A stretch of DNA of 64,000 nt from a beta proteobacterium AAP51 (GTDB taxonomy: Bacteria > Pseudomonadota > Gammaproteobacteria > Burkholderiales > Burkholderiaceae_C): NCBI GenBank assembly GCA_001295905.1, contig LJHT01000085.1:1-64000 (forward strand), given 5' to 3'. Shown one piece after another: positions 16,788 to 27,329 of the stretch. Numbering within the stretch: the stretch's first letter is position 1; every line of letters starts with the position of its first letter. The notes under the pieces were generated by a model that was not told the DNA's origin, did no database searches, and worked only from the letters and a program-made list of their open reading frames with translations. The position numbers and the translations under genes are program-made.

Positions 16788-19106
<2,319 letters not shown>

Positions 19107-19255
19107 CGCTGTGGGCTCCTGAAGTTCCTGCAGCCGGGCCGGCTGGCCTGGGCGGGCGCGGATTGTAGGAGCGCAGTGTCCGCGCTGCTGCCGCTGGGCC
19201 CATGCGCGAAACTGCGTAGGCAGCCGGGCCCCGGCGGCGCCAATACTGGCCTTGC

Positions 19256-21448
19256 ATGAACCGGCCCCCACCGCACGCCCCCTGGCACCTGGCCCCGCAG
19301 CCGCACCGCTGGCGGCGCGCCGGGCTGTGGGGCGCGCTGGTAGCCCTGCTGCTGGTGGCGCAGACGCTGCTGGTGGCGCTGACGCTGAACTACGAAGAGT
19401 CGCTGGCGCAGGAAGAAGCCGACCGCGTGGCCACCGAGGCGGCGGCCGAGGTGCGGCGCGAGATGCTCGGCCTGGTGCAGACGCTGCAGGCCCTGGCCTG
19501 GGTGGAAGGCACGCCGGAGCCGGCGCGCGCCGCCGCCGAAGCCCTGCTGCGCAGCCGCAGCGCGCTGAAGCGGGTGGAGTGGCGAACGCCTTCGATGGCG
19601 CTGACCGAAGCCGCCGACACGCCCTTCGCGCCGCGCCTCTTCGGCCACCTGCCGCGCCAGAGCCAGCAGCTGGATGCCGAGCTGGCCTGCACCGCCGCCA
19701 CGCGCAGTGCGGCGCCCGCGTTCTCGCGCAGCTACTTCGTGCCGTTGCAGGGCGGCCTGGGCCTGGAAACCATCGACCTGTGCGTGCCCGTGCTGCGGGG
19801 CGGCCGCGAGGCCGGCTACCTGGTGGGCAGCGTGGCGCTGGGCGACATCCTGGAAGCCGCCGTCAATGCGCGCAACCTGCGCAGCCACGAGATCAGCCTG
19901 GTCGAAGGCGACGGCACGCGGCTGGCACGCGCCGGCACGCCGCGCGGCGTCGGCATCTACATGGCCGAGCGTCTGGTGAACCTACCCGGCGCCGCGCTGC
20001 AGCTGCGCGCCGACAGCGGCGCGGGCCGGCCCAGTCTCATCCCCAACCTGACCACGGCGCTGGTGCTGGGCCTGTCGCTGGCGCTCTTCGGCCTGCTGCT
20101 GCTGCTGGCGCGCGACGTGCGCCGCCGCGCCTTCGCCGAAAACGCGCTGGCCGAGGCGCTGGCCTTTCGCAAGGCGATGGAAGACTCGCTGTCCACCGGC
20201 CTGCGCGCGCGCGACCTGCGCGGCGTCATCACCTACGTGAACCCCGCCTTCTGCGCGATGGTGGGCTTCAGCGCCGAGGAGCTGCTGGCCGGGCCCAGCG
20301 AGCCGGCGGCAGGCGCACCCGGGCCCGGCGGTGCGGCCTTCGTGCCGCCCTACTGGCCGCCCGAATTCATCGCCCAGTACCAGGAGCGCCAGCGCCTGCG
20401 ACTGCGCAGCGCCCCGGGCGCGGCCGGCGAGGCGCGTGACCCGCGCGAAGGCTGGGAAACCGTGTTCATGCGCCAGAGCGGCGAACGCTTCCCGGTGATG
20501 ATCTACGAGGCCCCGCTGGTGGACGGCACCGGCCGCCACACCGGGTGGATGAGCGCGGTGGTCGACCTCAGCGCACAGCGCCGCGTGGAAGAACTGTCGC
20601 GCCAGCAGCAAGACCGCCTGCAGGCCACCGCCCGCCTGGCCACCGTGGGCGAGATGGCCAGCCTGCTGAGCCACGAGCTGAACCAGCCGCTGGCCGCCAT
20701 TGCCAGCTATGCCAGCGGCTCGCTGAACCTGATGGGCGACGTGCAGATGCAGGCCGACCCCGAGATGCCCACGCTGCTGAAGGGCGCGCTGGAGCGCATT
20801 GCCGAGCAGGCCGAGCGCGCCGGCCGCGTCATCAAGAGCGTGCACGACTTCGTGCGCCGCCGCGAGCAGCTGCACGAGAACCTGCCGGCCGAGCGCCTGT
20901 TCGAAGCCGTGCTGCCGCTGGCGCGCCTGCAGGCGCGCAAGAGCGGCACGCGCATCGAGCTTGACCTGCCCACGACCGGGCCGAATGCCGGGCCGAATGC
21001 AGGGTCACCAGGCGCTGCAGGCGATGGCGCCAGCCCCGCCAGGGCGCCGCGCGTGCGCTGCGACCGCACCATGGTCGAGCAGGTGCTGCTGAACCTGGCA
21101 CGCAACGGCATCCAGGCCATGGAAGGCCACACGCCGCCGGCCGAGCGCGTGCTCACGCTGCGCGTGCGCCAGACGCACCCGGGCTGGGTGACGCTGTCGG
21201 TCATCGACCAAGGCCCGGGCATCACGCCCGAGGTGGCGGCGCGCCTCTTCACGCCCTTCTTCACCACGCGGCCCGAGGGCATGGGCCTGGGCCTGAGCCT
21301 GTGCCGCACCGTAATCGAACAGCACGGCGGCGCGCTGGACCACGGCCCGGGCCCGAACGGGCGCGGCACCGAATTCCGCTTCACGCTGCCCGCCCCGGTG
21401 CCCGCCGAAACCGCCGCGCCCAGCGCTGCAGCCGGCGTGGTGGGGTGA
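19256..21448 (+). CDS. Membrane sensor histidine kinase, DctS/FixL-like
   Basis: A 730-residue kinase. Membrane segment 1 is about residues 23-44, a periplasmic sensor region runs to about 262, and membrane segment 2 is about 263-285. A PAS domain follows (about 300-440; VITYVNPAFCAMVGFSAEELL), then a HisKA region with the phosphoacceptor in LLSHELNQPLAAIASYASG (His 473), and the ATPase domain with N-box LLNLARNGIQAM, G1 DQGPGI and G2 GMGLGLSLC. The HELNQPLAAI pattern and the periplasmic region fit the DctS group, which senses C4-dicarboxylates. The adjacent malic enzyme and the FixJ-type regulator downstream agree with this, but the ligand is inferred. AATACT at 19242-19247 lies just before the ATG. 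Confidence 0.88.
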   Translation: MNRPPPHAPWHLAPQPHRWRRAGLWGALVALLLVAQTLLVALTLNYEESLAQEEADRVATEAAAEVRREMLGLVQTLQALAWVEGTPEPARAAAEALLRSRSALKRVEWRTPSMALTEAADTPFAPRLFGHLPRQSQQLDAELACTAATRSAAPAFSRSYFVPLQGGLGLETIDLCVPVLRGGREAGYLVGSVALGDILEAAVNARNLRSHEISLVEGDGTRLARAGTPRGVGIYMAERLVNLPGAALQLRADSGAGRPSLIPNLTTALVLGLSLALFGLLLLLARDVRRRAFAENALAEALAFRKAMEDSLSTGLRARDLRGVITYVNPAFCAMVGFSAEELLAGPSEPAAGAPGPGGAAFVPPYWPPEFIAQYQERQRLRLRSAPGAAGEARDPREGWETVFMRQSGERFPVMIYEAPLVDGTGRHTGWMSAVVDLSAQRRVEELSRQQQDRLQATARLATVGEMASLLSHELNQPLAAIASYASGSLNLMGDVQMQADPEMPTLLKGALERIAEQAERAGRVIKSVHDFVRRREQLHENLPAERLFEAVLPLARLQARKSGTRIELDLPTTGPNAGPNAGSPGAAGDGASPARAPRVRCDRTMVEQVLLNLARNGIQAMEGHTPPAERVLTLRVRQTHPGWVTLSVIDQGPGITPEVAARLFTPFFTTRPEGMGLGLSLCRTVIEQHGGALDHGPGPNGRGTEFRFTLPAPVPAETAAPSAAAGVVG

Positions 21449-21510
21449 CCACCAAAAGCGGCGAAACTCGCGGCTACACGCGAACCCTTCTTCGAACGCC
21501 TCGAACTGCC

Positions 21511-22158
21511 TTGACGCTGCAACTCGACCCCACGCTGGGCCTGCCGGTGGTCTACCTCGTGGACGACGAAGACGTCGTGCGCGACGCGCTGGCCTGGCTG
21601 CTGCGCTCGCGCCGCCTGCTCTCGGAAGGTTTCGCCAGCGCCGAGGCTTTCGAGGAGTTCCTCGCCACGCGGGGCCAGCCCTGGCCTACGGCGCCCTCCT
21701 GCCTGGTGCTGGACGTGCGCATGCCCGGCACCAGCGGCCTGGTGCTCTTCGAAGCCCTGGTGCAGCGCGGCCTGCTGCCCACGCTGCCGGTCATCTTCCT
21801 CACCGGGCATGGCGATGTGCCCACCGCGGTGGCGGCGGTCAAGCGCGGCGCCTTCGATTTCGTCGAGAAGCCTTTCTCCAACAACGCGCTGGTCGACCGC
21901 GTCGAGCAGGCCCTGCAGCTCAGCGGGCAGGCCCTGCTGGCGCGCCGTGGTGTGGACGGCACCGCGCGCGCCCTGGCCGAGCTGACCGAGCGTGAACGCG
22001 AGGTGGCGCGCCTGGTGGTGGCTGGCCGGCCCAACAAGCTGATTGCCGATGAGCTGCAGATCAGCGTGCGCACGGTGGAAGTGCACCGCGCGCGGGTGTT
22101 CGAGAAGATGAACGTGAAGTCGGCGGTGGAGCTGGCCAACCTGCTGCGCAAGTCATGA
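21511..22158 (+). CDS. LuxR/FixJ-family response regulator (DctR-like)
   Basis: A 215-residue response regulator with an N-terminal receiver domain (VVYLVDDEDVVRDAL; phosphoacceptor Asp 68 in CLVLDVRMPG; conserved Thr in FLTGHGD; Lys in FVEKPF) and a C-terminal LuxR helix-turn-helix (LTEREREVARLVVAG, then LIADELQISVRTVEVHRARV). This is the FixJ/TtrR/DctR layout. It is the likely partner of the upstream kinase, 62 bp away. There is no nearby ATG; TTG 21511 gives the expected N-terminus and is used. Target genes are not visible, although dicarboxylate transport or malic enzyme genes are natural candidates. Confidence 0.85.
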   Translation: MTLQLDPTLGLPVVYLVDDEDVVRDALAWLLRSRRLLSEGFASAEAFEEFLATRGQPWPTAPSCLVLDVRMPGTSGLVLFEALVQRGLLPTLPVIFLTGHGDVPTAVAAVKRGAFDFVEKPFSNNALVDRVEQALQLSGQALLARRGVDGTARALAELTEREREVARLVVAGRPNKLIADELQISVRTVEVHRARVFEKMNVKSAVELANLLRKS

Positions 22159-22162
22159 GGTC

Positions 22163-22248
22163 CCCAAGCTCGCTCGCGCTCGCTACCCCCCGAGGGGGCC
22201 GCTCCGCCAACGGCCCGGCGAAGCCGGTTCCGCGGCGGGAAGCTTGGT
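22163..22248. repeat. REP-like dispersed palindromic element, copy A
   Basis: An 86-bp intergenic element between the response regulator and thiL. It has short terminal inverted repeats, CCAAGCT (22164-22170) and AGCTTGG (22241-22247), an internal palindrome CCCCCGAGGGGG, and a GCCCGGCGAAGCCGGTTCCGC-type stem. The same sequence, with a few changes, is at 55203-55285. Similar elements are scattered in Burkholderiales genomes. Confidence 0.7.
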
Positions 22249-22264
22249 CGCCGCGGTCGACGTG

Positions 22265-23230
22265 ATGGGCGAGTTCGAACTCATTGCGCGCCACTTCACA
22301 CGGGCCAGCCGCAGCGCCCGGCCTGCCGTCGCGCTGGGCGTGGGCGACGACTGCGCACTGCTGCAGCCCGCGCCCGGCCAGCAGCTCGCCATCAGCACCG
22401 ACATGCTGGTGGAAGGCCGCCATTTCCTCAGCACCGTGGCACCCGAACGGCTGGGCCACAAGGCGCTGGCGGTGAACCTCTCAGACCTGGCGGCCTGCGG
22501 CGCCGAGCCCCTGGGCTGCACGCTGGCGCTGGCGCTGCCGCGCGCCGATGAGAGCTTCGTTGCGCCCTTCGCACGCGGCCTGTTCGCGCTGGCCGACGCC
22601 CACGGCATCGAACTGGTGGGCGGCGACACCACCGCCGGGCCGCTGAACATCTGCATCACCGTCTTCGGCCAGGTGCCGGTGGGCCAGGCCCTGCTGCGCA
22701 GCGGCGCCAGGCCCGGCGATGAGCTGTGGGTCAGCGGCCGCACGCTGGGTGATGCGCGGCTGGCGCTGGAGGTCTTCCGCGGCACGCAAGCCCTGCCCGG
22801 TGCGGACTTCGAGACGGTGCGCCGCGCGATGGAAACCCCGCAGCCGCGCGTGGCGCTGGGCCTGGCGCTGCGCGGCGTGGCCAGCAGCGCCATCGACATC
22901 AGCGACGGCCTGCTGGGCGACCTGGGCCACGTGCTGCGCCGCTCGGGCGTGGGCGCCGTGGTACAGGTGGACGCGCTGCCGCGCAGCGCCGTGCTGGCCG
23001 CGCAGCCGCTGGCGCTGCAGCACGAATGCCTGCTGGCGGGGGGTGATGACTACGAGCTGCTGTTCACCGCGCCCGCCGTCCTGCACGCGGCGGTGCTGGC
23101 GGCGGGCGAGCGCGCAGGCACGGCCGTCACCTGCTGCGGCCACATCGAAGCCGCGCCCGGCCTGCGCGTGGTGGATGCCTCAGGTGCCGCGGTCGCCACC
23201 CCCTGGCGCAGCTTCGACCACTTCCAATGA
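22265..23230 (+). CDS. thiL: Thiamine-monophosphate kinase
   Basis: Phosphorylates thiamine monophosphate to the active cofactor thiamine diphosphate. The 321-residue protein begins [11 protein letters not shown] and shows GVGDDCALL (metal-binding Asp pair), [40 protein letters not shown], and the late motifs [14 protein letters not shown] and [13 protein letters not shown], all typical of ThiL (PurM/SelD superfamily). Start ATG 22265 is preceded by in-frame GTG 22262 and TTG 22244; the first lies in repeat A, and no clear ribosome binding site is visible. The stop overlaps pgpA as ATGA. Confidence 0.95.
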   Translation: MGEFELIARHFTRASRSARPAVALGVGDDCALLQPAPGQQLAISTDMLVEGRHFLSTVAPERLGHKALAVNLSDLAACGAEPLGCTLALALPRADESFVAPFARGLFALADAHGIELVGGDTTAGPLNICITVFGQVPVGQALLRSGARPGDELWVSGRTLGDARLALEVFRGTQALPGADFETVRRAMETPQPRVALGLALRGVASSAIDISDGLLGDLGHVLRRSGVGAVVQVDALPRSAVLAAQPLALQHECLLAGGDDYELLFTAPAVLHAAVLAAGERAGTAVTCCGHIEAAPGLRVVDASGAAVATPWRSFDHFQ

Positions 23231-23754
23231 GCGGTATCGCCCGCCCCACCGCCGGCTTCATGTGGCGCCACCCGGCACGCTGGCTGGCCTTGGGCTTCGG
23301 CAGCGGTCTCAGCCCCAAGGCGCCCGGCACGGTGGGCACGCTGTGGGGCTGGGTGAGCTTCCTGGTGCTCTCGCAATGGCTCAACCCGGTGCACTGGGCG
23401 GGGTTGATCGTCGCGGCGCTGCTGGTGGGCGTGTGGGCCTGCACGCGCACCGCGCAGCACCTGCAGGTGGCCGACCCGGGCGCCATCGTGTGGGACGAGA
23501 TCGTGGCCTTCTGGATCGTGCTGTGGCTGCTGATGCCCGCGCCCTGGTGGGCGCAGGGTGCGGCTTTCCTGCTGTTCCGCTATTTCGATGCCGCCAAGCC
23601 CGGCCCCGTGGGCTGGGCCGACCGCCGCTACAAGCTGCAGGCGGGGCAAGCCATCGGCTGGCGCCAGGGCTGGGGCATCCTCTTCGACGACCTCGTGGCG
23701 GCGCTGTGCACCTTGCTGGTGGTGGCGGTGGCCTGGCGGCTCTGGCCGTGGTGA
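23227..23754 (+). CDS. pgpA: Phosphatidylglycerophosphatase A
   Basis: Removes phosphate from phosphatidylglycerophosphate to give phosphatidylglycerol in the inner membrane. The 175-residue protein has the N-terminal [16 protein letters not shown] motif, metal-binding [11 protein letters not shown], the [17 protein letters not shown] segment and several membrane helices. It overlaps thiL by ATGA and pncC by GTGA, and the thiL-pgpA-pncC order is common in Betaproteobacteria. Length is normal. Confidence 0.94.
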   Translation: MSGIARPTAGFMWRHPARWLALGFGSGLSPKAPGTVGTLWGWVSFLVLSQWLNPVHWAGLIVAALLVGVWACTRTAQHLQVADPGAIVWDEIVAFWIVLWLLMPAPWWAQGAAFLLFRYFDAAKPGPVGWADRRYKLQAGQAIGWRQGWGILFDDLVAALCTLLVVAVAWRLWPW

Positions 23755-24338
23755 ACGCGCCGATGAACGCCCCCGAACGCGTGCAGGCGCTGGCCGCCGC
23801 GCTGCGTGCACGCGGCTGGCGCATGGCCACGGCCGAAAGCTGCACGGGCGGCTTGATCGCCGCCGCCTGCACCGAGCTGGCGGGCAGCAGCGAGTGGTTC
23901 GAACGCGGCTTCGTCACCTACAGCAACGAGGCCAAGACCTCGCTGCTGGGCGTGCCGGCGGCCTTGATCGCGGCGCATGGGGCCGTCAGCGAAGAGGTGG
24001 CGCGCGCCATGGTCCAAGGCGCCCTGCAGCACGCGCCGGTGCAGCTGGCGGTGGCCGTCACCGGCATTGCCGGGCCGGGTGGCGCGGTGCCGGGCAAGCC
24101 GGTGGGCACGGTGTGGCTGGCCTGGGGCGTGGCCGCGGGGGTGGACGCAGCCGTGCATGCTGCCGAGAGTGCCGCCATCGGTGCGCCCATGGATGCTGCC
24201 GTGCAAGCCACCGCAGGCGCGCCAGCCGCCGCGCCGCGCGTGCACGCCGAACGCCTGCAGCTGCCCGGCGACCGCGCCGCCGTGCGGCAGGCCACCGTGG
24301 CCGCGGCCTTGCGGCGCCTGCTGGAGGCTGCGCAATGA
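23751..24338 (+). CDS. pncC: Nicotinamide-nucleotide amidohydrolase (CinA C-terminal family)
   Basis: Deamidates nicotinamide mononucleotide in pyridine-nucleotide salvage. Motifs are [34 protein letters not shown] and [25 protein letters not shown] 23751 overlaps the pgpA stop as GTGA; ATG 23763 is an alternative four codons later. At 195 residues it is longer than the usual 160-170 because of an Ala-rich insert of about 30 residues (24135-24240) between TVWLAWG and ERLQLPGDR, where the family has a short loop. The active-site motifs lie outside the insert, so activity is expected. Confidence 0.92.
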   Translation: MNAPMNAPERVQALAAALRARGWRMATAESCTGGLIAAACTELAGSSEWFERGFVTYSNEAKTSLLGVPAALIAAHGAVSEEVARAMVQGALQHAPVQLAVAVTGIAGPGGAVPGKPVGTVWLAWGVAAGVDAAVHAAESAAIGAPMDAAVQATAGAPAAAPRVHAERLQLPGDRAAVRQATVAAALRRLLEAAQ

Positions 24339-24351
24339 AGCCAGGCGTGCG

Positions 24352-25254
24352 ATGAAGCTGTTGCTCAGCGGCAGCTTCGACCCCGGCGAAGAAGCCGAGT
24401 GGCGCGCCGCCTTCGCGGCCGCGCTGCCCGAGGCCGAACTCCTGAGCCCGGCCGAAGCCCGCGCCTGCGCGAACGAGGTGCAGGCCGCCATCGTCGCCAA
24501 CCCGGCGCCCGGCAGCCTGCAGGGCCTGCCGCGGCTGAAACTCATCCAGAGCCTGTGGGCCGGCGTCGACCGCCTGCTGGCCGACCCCACGCTGCCCGCC
24601 GAGGTGCCACTGGCGCGCATGGTCGACCCCGCGATGAACGCCGCCATGGCCGAAACCGCGCTCTGGGCCGTGCTGGCGCTGCACCGCGGCTTCTTCACCT
24701 ACGCCCGGCAGCAGCAGGCCGGCCTGTGGCAGCCCTTGCCGCAACGCCGGGCCGATGAAGTGCCGGTGCTGGTGCTGGGCCAGGGCCAGATGGGGCGCAC
24801 GGCGGCGGCGCGCATCGCGCAGCAGGGCTACCCCGTCGCGGGCTGGCGCCGCGATGGCAGCGCGCTGGCACCATTGCTGGCCCGGGCGCAGATCATCATC
24901 AACCTGCTGCCGCTGACGGCCGACACGCGCGGCCTGCTGAACGCCGGCTTCTTCGCCGCGCTGCCGCGGGGTGCCGGCGTGGTGAACCTCGCGCGTGGCG
25001 CACATGTGGTCGATGAAGAGCTGCTGGCCGCGCTGGCCAGCGGCCAGGTGGGCCATGCGGTGCTGGATGTCTTCCACACCGAACCCCTGCCCGCGCCACA
25101 CCCCTACTGGCAGCACCCGCAGGTGACGCTGCTGCCGCATGCCGCGGCCGCCACCGACCCGCGCAGCGCCGCCCAGGTGGCGGCAGCCAACGTGCGCGCC
25201 GCGCTGGCGGGGCAGCCGCTGGCGAACCTGGTGGAACGCAAGCGGGGTTACTGA
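24352..25254 (+). CDS. D-2-hydroxyacid dehydrogenase, glyoxylate/hydroxypyruvate reductase A-like
   Basis: A 300-residue NAD(P)H-dependent reductase of the GhrA group. Substrate-domain motif KLIQSLWAGVDRL is followed by the nucleotide-binding loop LVLGQGQMGRTAAARI, NLLPLTADTRGLLNA, the Arg-bearing VVNLARGAHVVDEELLAAL (catalytic Arg), and HTEPLPAPHPYWQHPQ, then the catalytic His in LLPHAAAAT. The likely reaction is reduction of glyoxylate or hydroxypyruvate. It follows pncC by 13 bp and may be the last gene of the thiL operon. The end converges on an M28 peptidase gene 85 bp away. Confidence 0.88.
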   Translation: MKLLLSGSFDPGEEAEWRAAFAAALPEAELLSPAEARACANEVQAAIVANPAPGSLQGLPRLKLIQSLWAGVDRLLADPTLPAEVPLARMVDPAMNAAMAETALWAVLALHRGFFTYARQQQAGLWQPLPQRRADEVPVLVLGQGQMGRTAAARIAQQGYPVAGWRRDGSALAPLLARAQIIINLLPLTADTRGLLNAGFFAALPRGAGVVNLARGAHVVDEELLAALASGQVGHAVLDVFHTEPLPAPHPYWQHPQVTLLPHAAAATDPRSAAQVAAANVRAALAGQPLANLVERKRGY

Positions 25255-25339
25255 CGGGGTTGCTGATTCAGGCGTGGCCCCGATCCGCCAGGCACGCGCA
25301 CGCACATGCACATGCACACGCCCACATCAGGGCCGGGGC

Positions 25340-26692
25340 TCAACGGCTGCGGCTGACCCGCGCGGCTTCCAGCGGCGCCTTGGCAGCAGCGGCTTCGTTG
25401 CGCGCCGCCGGCGTGCCGTCGCTGGCCAGTTCCACCATGAAGGCCAGCGCCAGCTGCGTGAACTTCAGCGCGTGGTTGGCCTGGTTGCCGAAGGTGGCGG
25501 TGGTGTCGCTGGCGGTGTGGATCAGGCGGTTGTAGGTGGCGTTCGAGCTTTCGAAGGGGAAGCTCACCGCAAAGCCGCCGGCATGCCAGGCGGCGTGGTC
25601 GCTGCAGCCGTAGCCGCAGGCGTCGTAGCCCACCGTCAGGGTGGGCAGGTAGGTGGCGGCCAGGTTGGCCACGAAGGCGTTCTGCGCCGCGTTGGTGTAG
25701 TCGGTGTAGATCCACAGGTCGGTGGGGCTGCCCTGGTAGGCAGTCATGTCGAGCTGCATCACGCCCACCACCCGGTCGCGCCGCGCCGCCTGCTGCGTGA
25801 CGATGGCTTTCGAGCCCAGCAGCCCCACTTCCTCGGCCGCATAGGCGATGAAGCGGATGTTGCGCTTGGGCTGGTAGCCGCTGGCCATCATCACGCGGAT
25901 GATCTCGGTGAGGCCGGCCACGCCGCTGGCGTCATCGTCGGCGCCGGGCGCGCGCGAGGTCTCGATGCCGCTGCCGGCAATGCTGTCGAGGTGGGCGCCG
26001 AGGATGACGGTCTCGCCCGAGTTGCCGGTGCCGATGATCTCGAACTCCACCGACTTCTGCGCCCAGGTGTGCGGGATCTGCCGCACGCGCACGGTGCGGC
26101 GGTTGCCCGGGTTCAGCGCCTGCCATTGGCTGAACAGCCAGTTCGAGGCGGCCACGCCGTGCGTGCTGTTGTAGCGGCGGTTCTGGAAGTTCGACAGCTG
26201 CGTGATGGTGGACAGCAGGTTGCTGGCCTGCAACTGCGGCAGCATCGCGTTCACCTCGGCCGGGTTGTCGATGGCGTAGCTGGGGGCCAGCAGCGGCTCG
26301 GCCGTGCCGTCCAGGCGGTGCAGCACGGCCAGCGCCTCGGCCAGGCTCTCGTGCTGCATGAAGCCGCCGCACTTGGCCAGCTTCATGTGCACGGCCATCG
26401 ACAGCGTGGGAATCATGTCTTCGTCGATTTCCACCACGCGCACCGTCTCGCTGGCCTGGCGCAGCGCCGCGCGGCCGCGCTGCACCGGCACGTTCACCGC
26501 CACCTGCCGCGCGGCCAGCGTGGGCACCTGCGGCGCCACGCGCTGCATCACCGCATGGGCCTGCTCGCCGATGGTCAGCCACACCGGCGCGGCCAGCGCG
26601 GGCGTGGCCGCCGTAGTGGTCAGCACGGCCAGCAGGGCCACGGCCGCAACGAAGGGGGTGCGCAGCGCGCGGCGGGCAAGGCGTGATGTCAT
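25340..26692 (-). CDS. Secreted M28 family zinc aminopeptidase
   Basis: A 450-residue exported metallopeptidase. The signal peptide ends near ATPALA (residue 34), followed by a propeptide-like region to about 165. The M28 catalytic domain has zinc ligands in ILGAHLDSIAG and APGADDDASGVAG, catalytic Glu in AYAAEEVGLLGSKAI, Asp in GVMQLDMTAYQG and the last His in NRLIHTASDT. YDACGYGCSDHAAWHAGG carries the paired Cys seen in Vibrio/Aeromonas-type leucyl aminopeptidases (M28E). A role in extracellular peptide degradation is inferred. It is convergent with the dehydrogenase gene. Confidence 0.92.
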   Translation of the reverse strand: MTSRLARRALRTPFVAAVALLAVLTTTAATPALAAPVWLTIGEQAHAVMQRVAPQVPTLAARQVAVNVPVQRGRAALRQASETVRVVEIDEDMIPTLSMAVHMKLAKCGGFMQHESLAEALAVLHRLDGTAEPLLAPSYAIDNPAEVNAMLPQLQASNLLSTITQLSNFQNRRYNSTHGVAASNWLFSQWQALNPGNRRTVRVRQIPHTWAQKSVEFEIIGTGNSGETVILGAHLDSIAGSGIETSRAPGADDDASGVAGLTEIIRVMMASGYQPKRNIRFIAYAAEEVGLLGSKAIVTQQAARRDRVVGVMQLDMTAYQGSPTDLWIYTDYTNAAQNAFVANLAATYLPTLTVGYDACGYGCSDHAAWHAGGFAVSFPFESSNATYNRLIHTASDTTATFGNQANHALKFTQLALAFMVELASDGTPAARNEAAAAKAPLEAARVSRSR

Positions 26693-26758
26693 GGAACTAC
26701 CTGCTGAAGTGGGTGGCGTGCGCGGGCACCATAACCCTCGGCACGATCAGCCCATTCT

Positions 26759-26773
26759 GGCCCCGAGGGGGCC
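26759..26773. repeat. Palindrome sharing the core of the REP-like element
   Basis: GGCCCCGAGGGGGCC forms a 6-bp stem with a GAG loop. The 16 bases CCCCGAGGGGGCCGTC are identical to the core of repeat copy B, but the flanks do not match well. It lies in the 264-bp gap between the M28 gene and the MazG-like gene, where nothing else is recognised. Confidence 0.35.
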
Positions 26774-26956
26774 GTCAGCGCCAGCAGGGCATGCGCCGTG
26801 CCGGGCGCACCCCTCAAGCCGGGGGGCGCGAAGTCGTCGATGGCGATGGGCGCTACCAGCGGGACGCTGGGGTCGCGGCGCGCTGGCGGGACGCCCTGAC
26901 AATCCCGACTCCGGCGCCGAGCACGCAGAGTGCCGGGGCTGCACCGAGGATGAACG

Positions 26957-27307
26957 ATGCCTGACTCGATCGACGACCTCGCACTCGCGCTAAGCCGCTT
27001 TGCCGAAGCGCGCGACTGGGGCCCTTTCCATTCGCCCAAGAACCTGGCATCGGCACTGGTGGTCGAGGCCGGCGAACTGCTGGAGCCGTTTCAGTGGCTC
27101 AGCGAGGATGACAGCCGCGCCCTATCCCCTGAGAAGCTGCAAGCCGTGTCCGACGAGATGGCTGACGTGCTGCTGTACCTGGTGCAGCTGTCGTCGGCCC
27201 TGCAGGTGGACCTGCTGGCCGCCGCGCGCGACAAGCTGGCGCGCAATGCGCTGAGGTACCCAGTGGAACGCGCCCGCGGCAGCGCCCGCAAGCACGACGA
27301 GCTGTGA
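26957..27307 (+). CDS. MazG-like nucleotide pyrophosphohydrolase
   Basis: A 116-residue all-alpha NTP pyrophosphohydrolase of the MazG/RS21-C6 (dCTPase) type, which converts (d)NTPs to NMP and pyrophosphate. Characteristic residues are W21, FHSPKNLASALVVEAGELLE (magnesium ligands E37, E40, E43) and SDEMADVLLYLVQL (E67, D70). GAGGA ends six bases before the ATG. It is 22 bp upstream of the nuclease-helicase gene in the same direction. In defence islands such enzymes are thought to remove or restrict nucleotides; here that role is an inference from the neighbour. Confidence 0.85.
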   Translation: MPDSIDDLALALSRFAEARDWGPFHSPKNLASALVVEAGELLEPFQWLSEDDSRALSPEKLQAVSDEMADVLLYLVQLSSALQVDLLAAARDKLARNALRYPVERARGSARKHDEL

Positions 27308-27329
27308 GCCCCGCCTCGAGGCGCTGCCG

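Noticed and set aside
25295..25335. GCACAT/GCACAC repeats considered as a regulatory array
   Set aside because: A short microsatellite in a convergent gap, with no inverted symmetry and no nearby promoter.
26693..26956. Minus-strand frames in the gap before the MazG-like gene
   Set aside because: No ribosome binding site, no family motif, and they overlap the start of the clear MazG-like gene.
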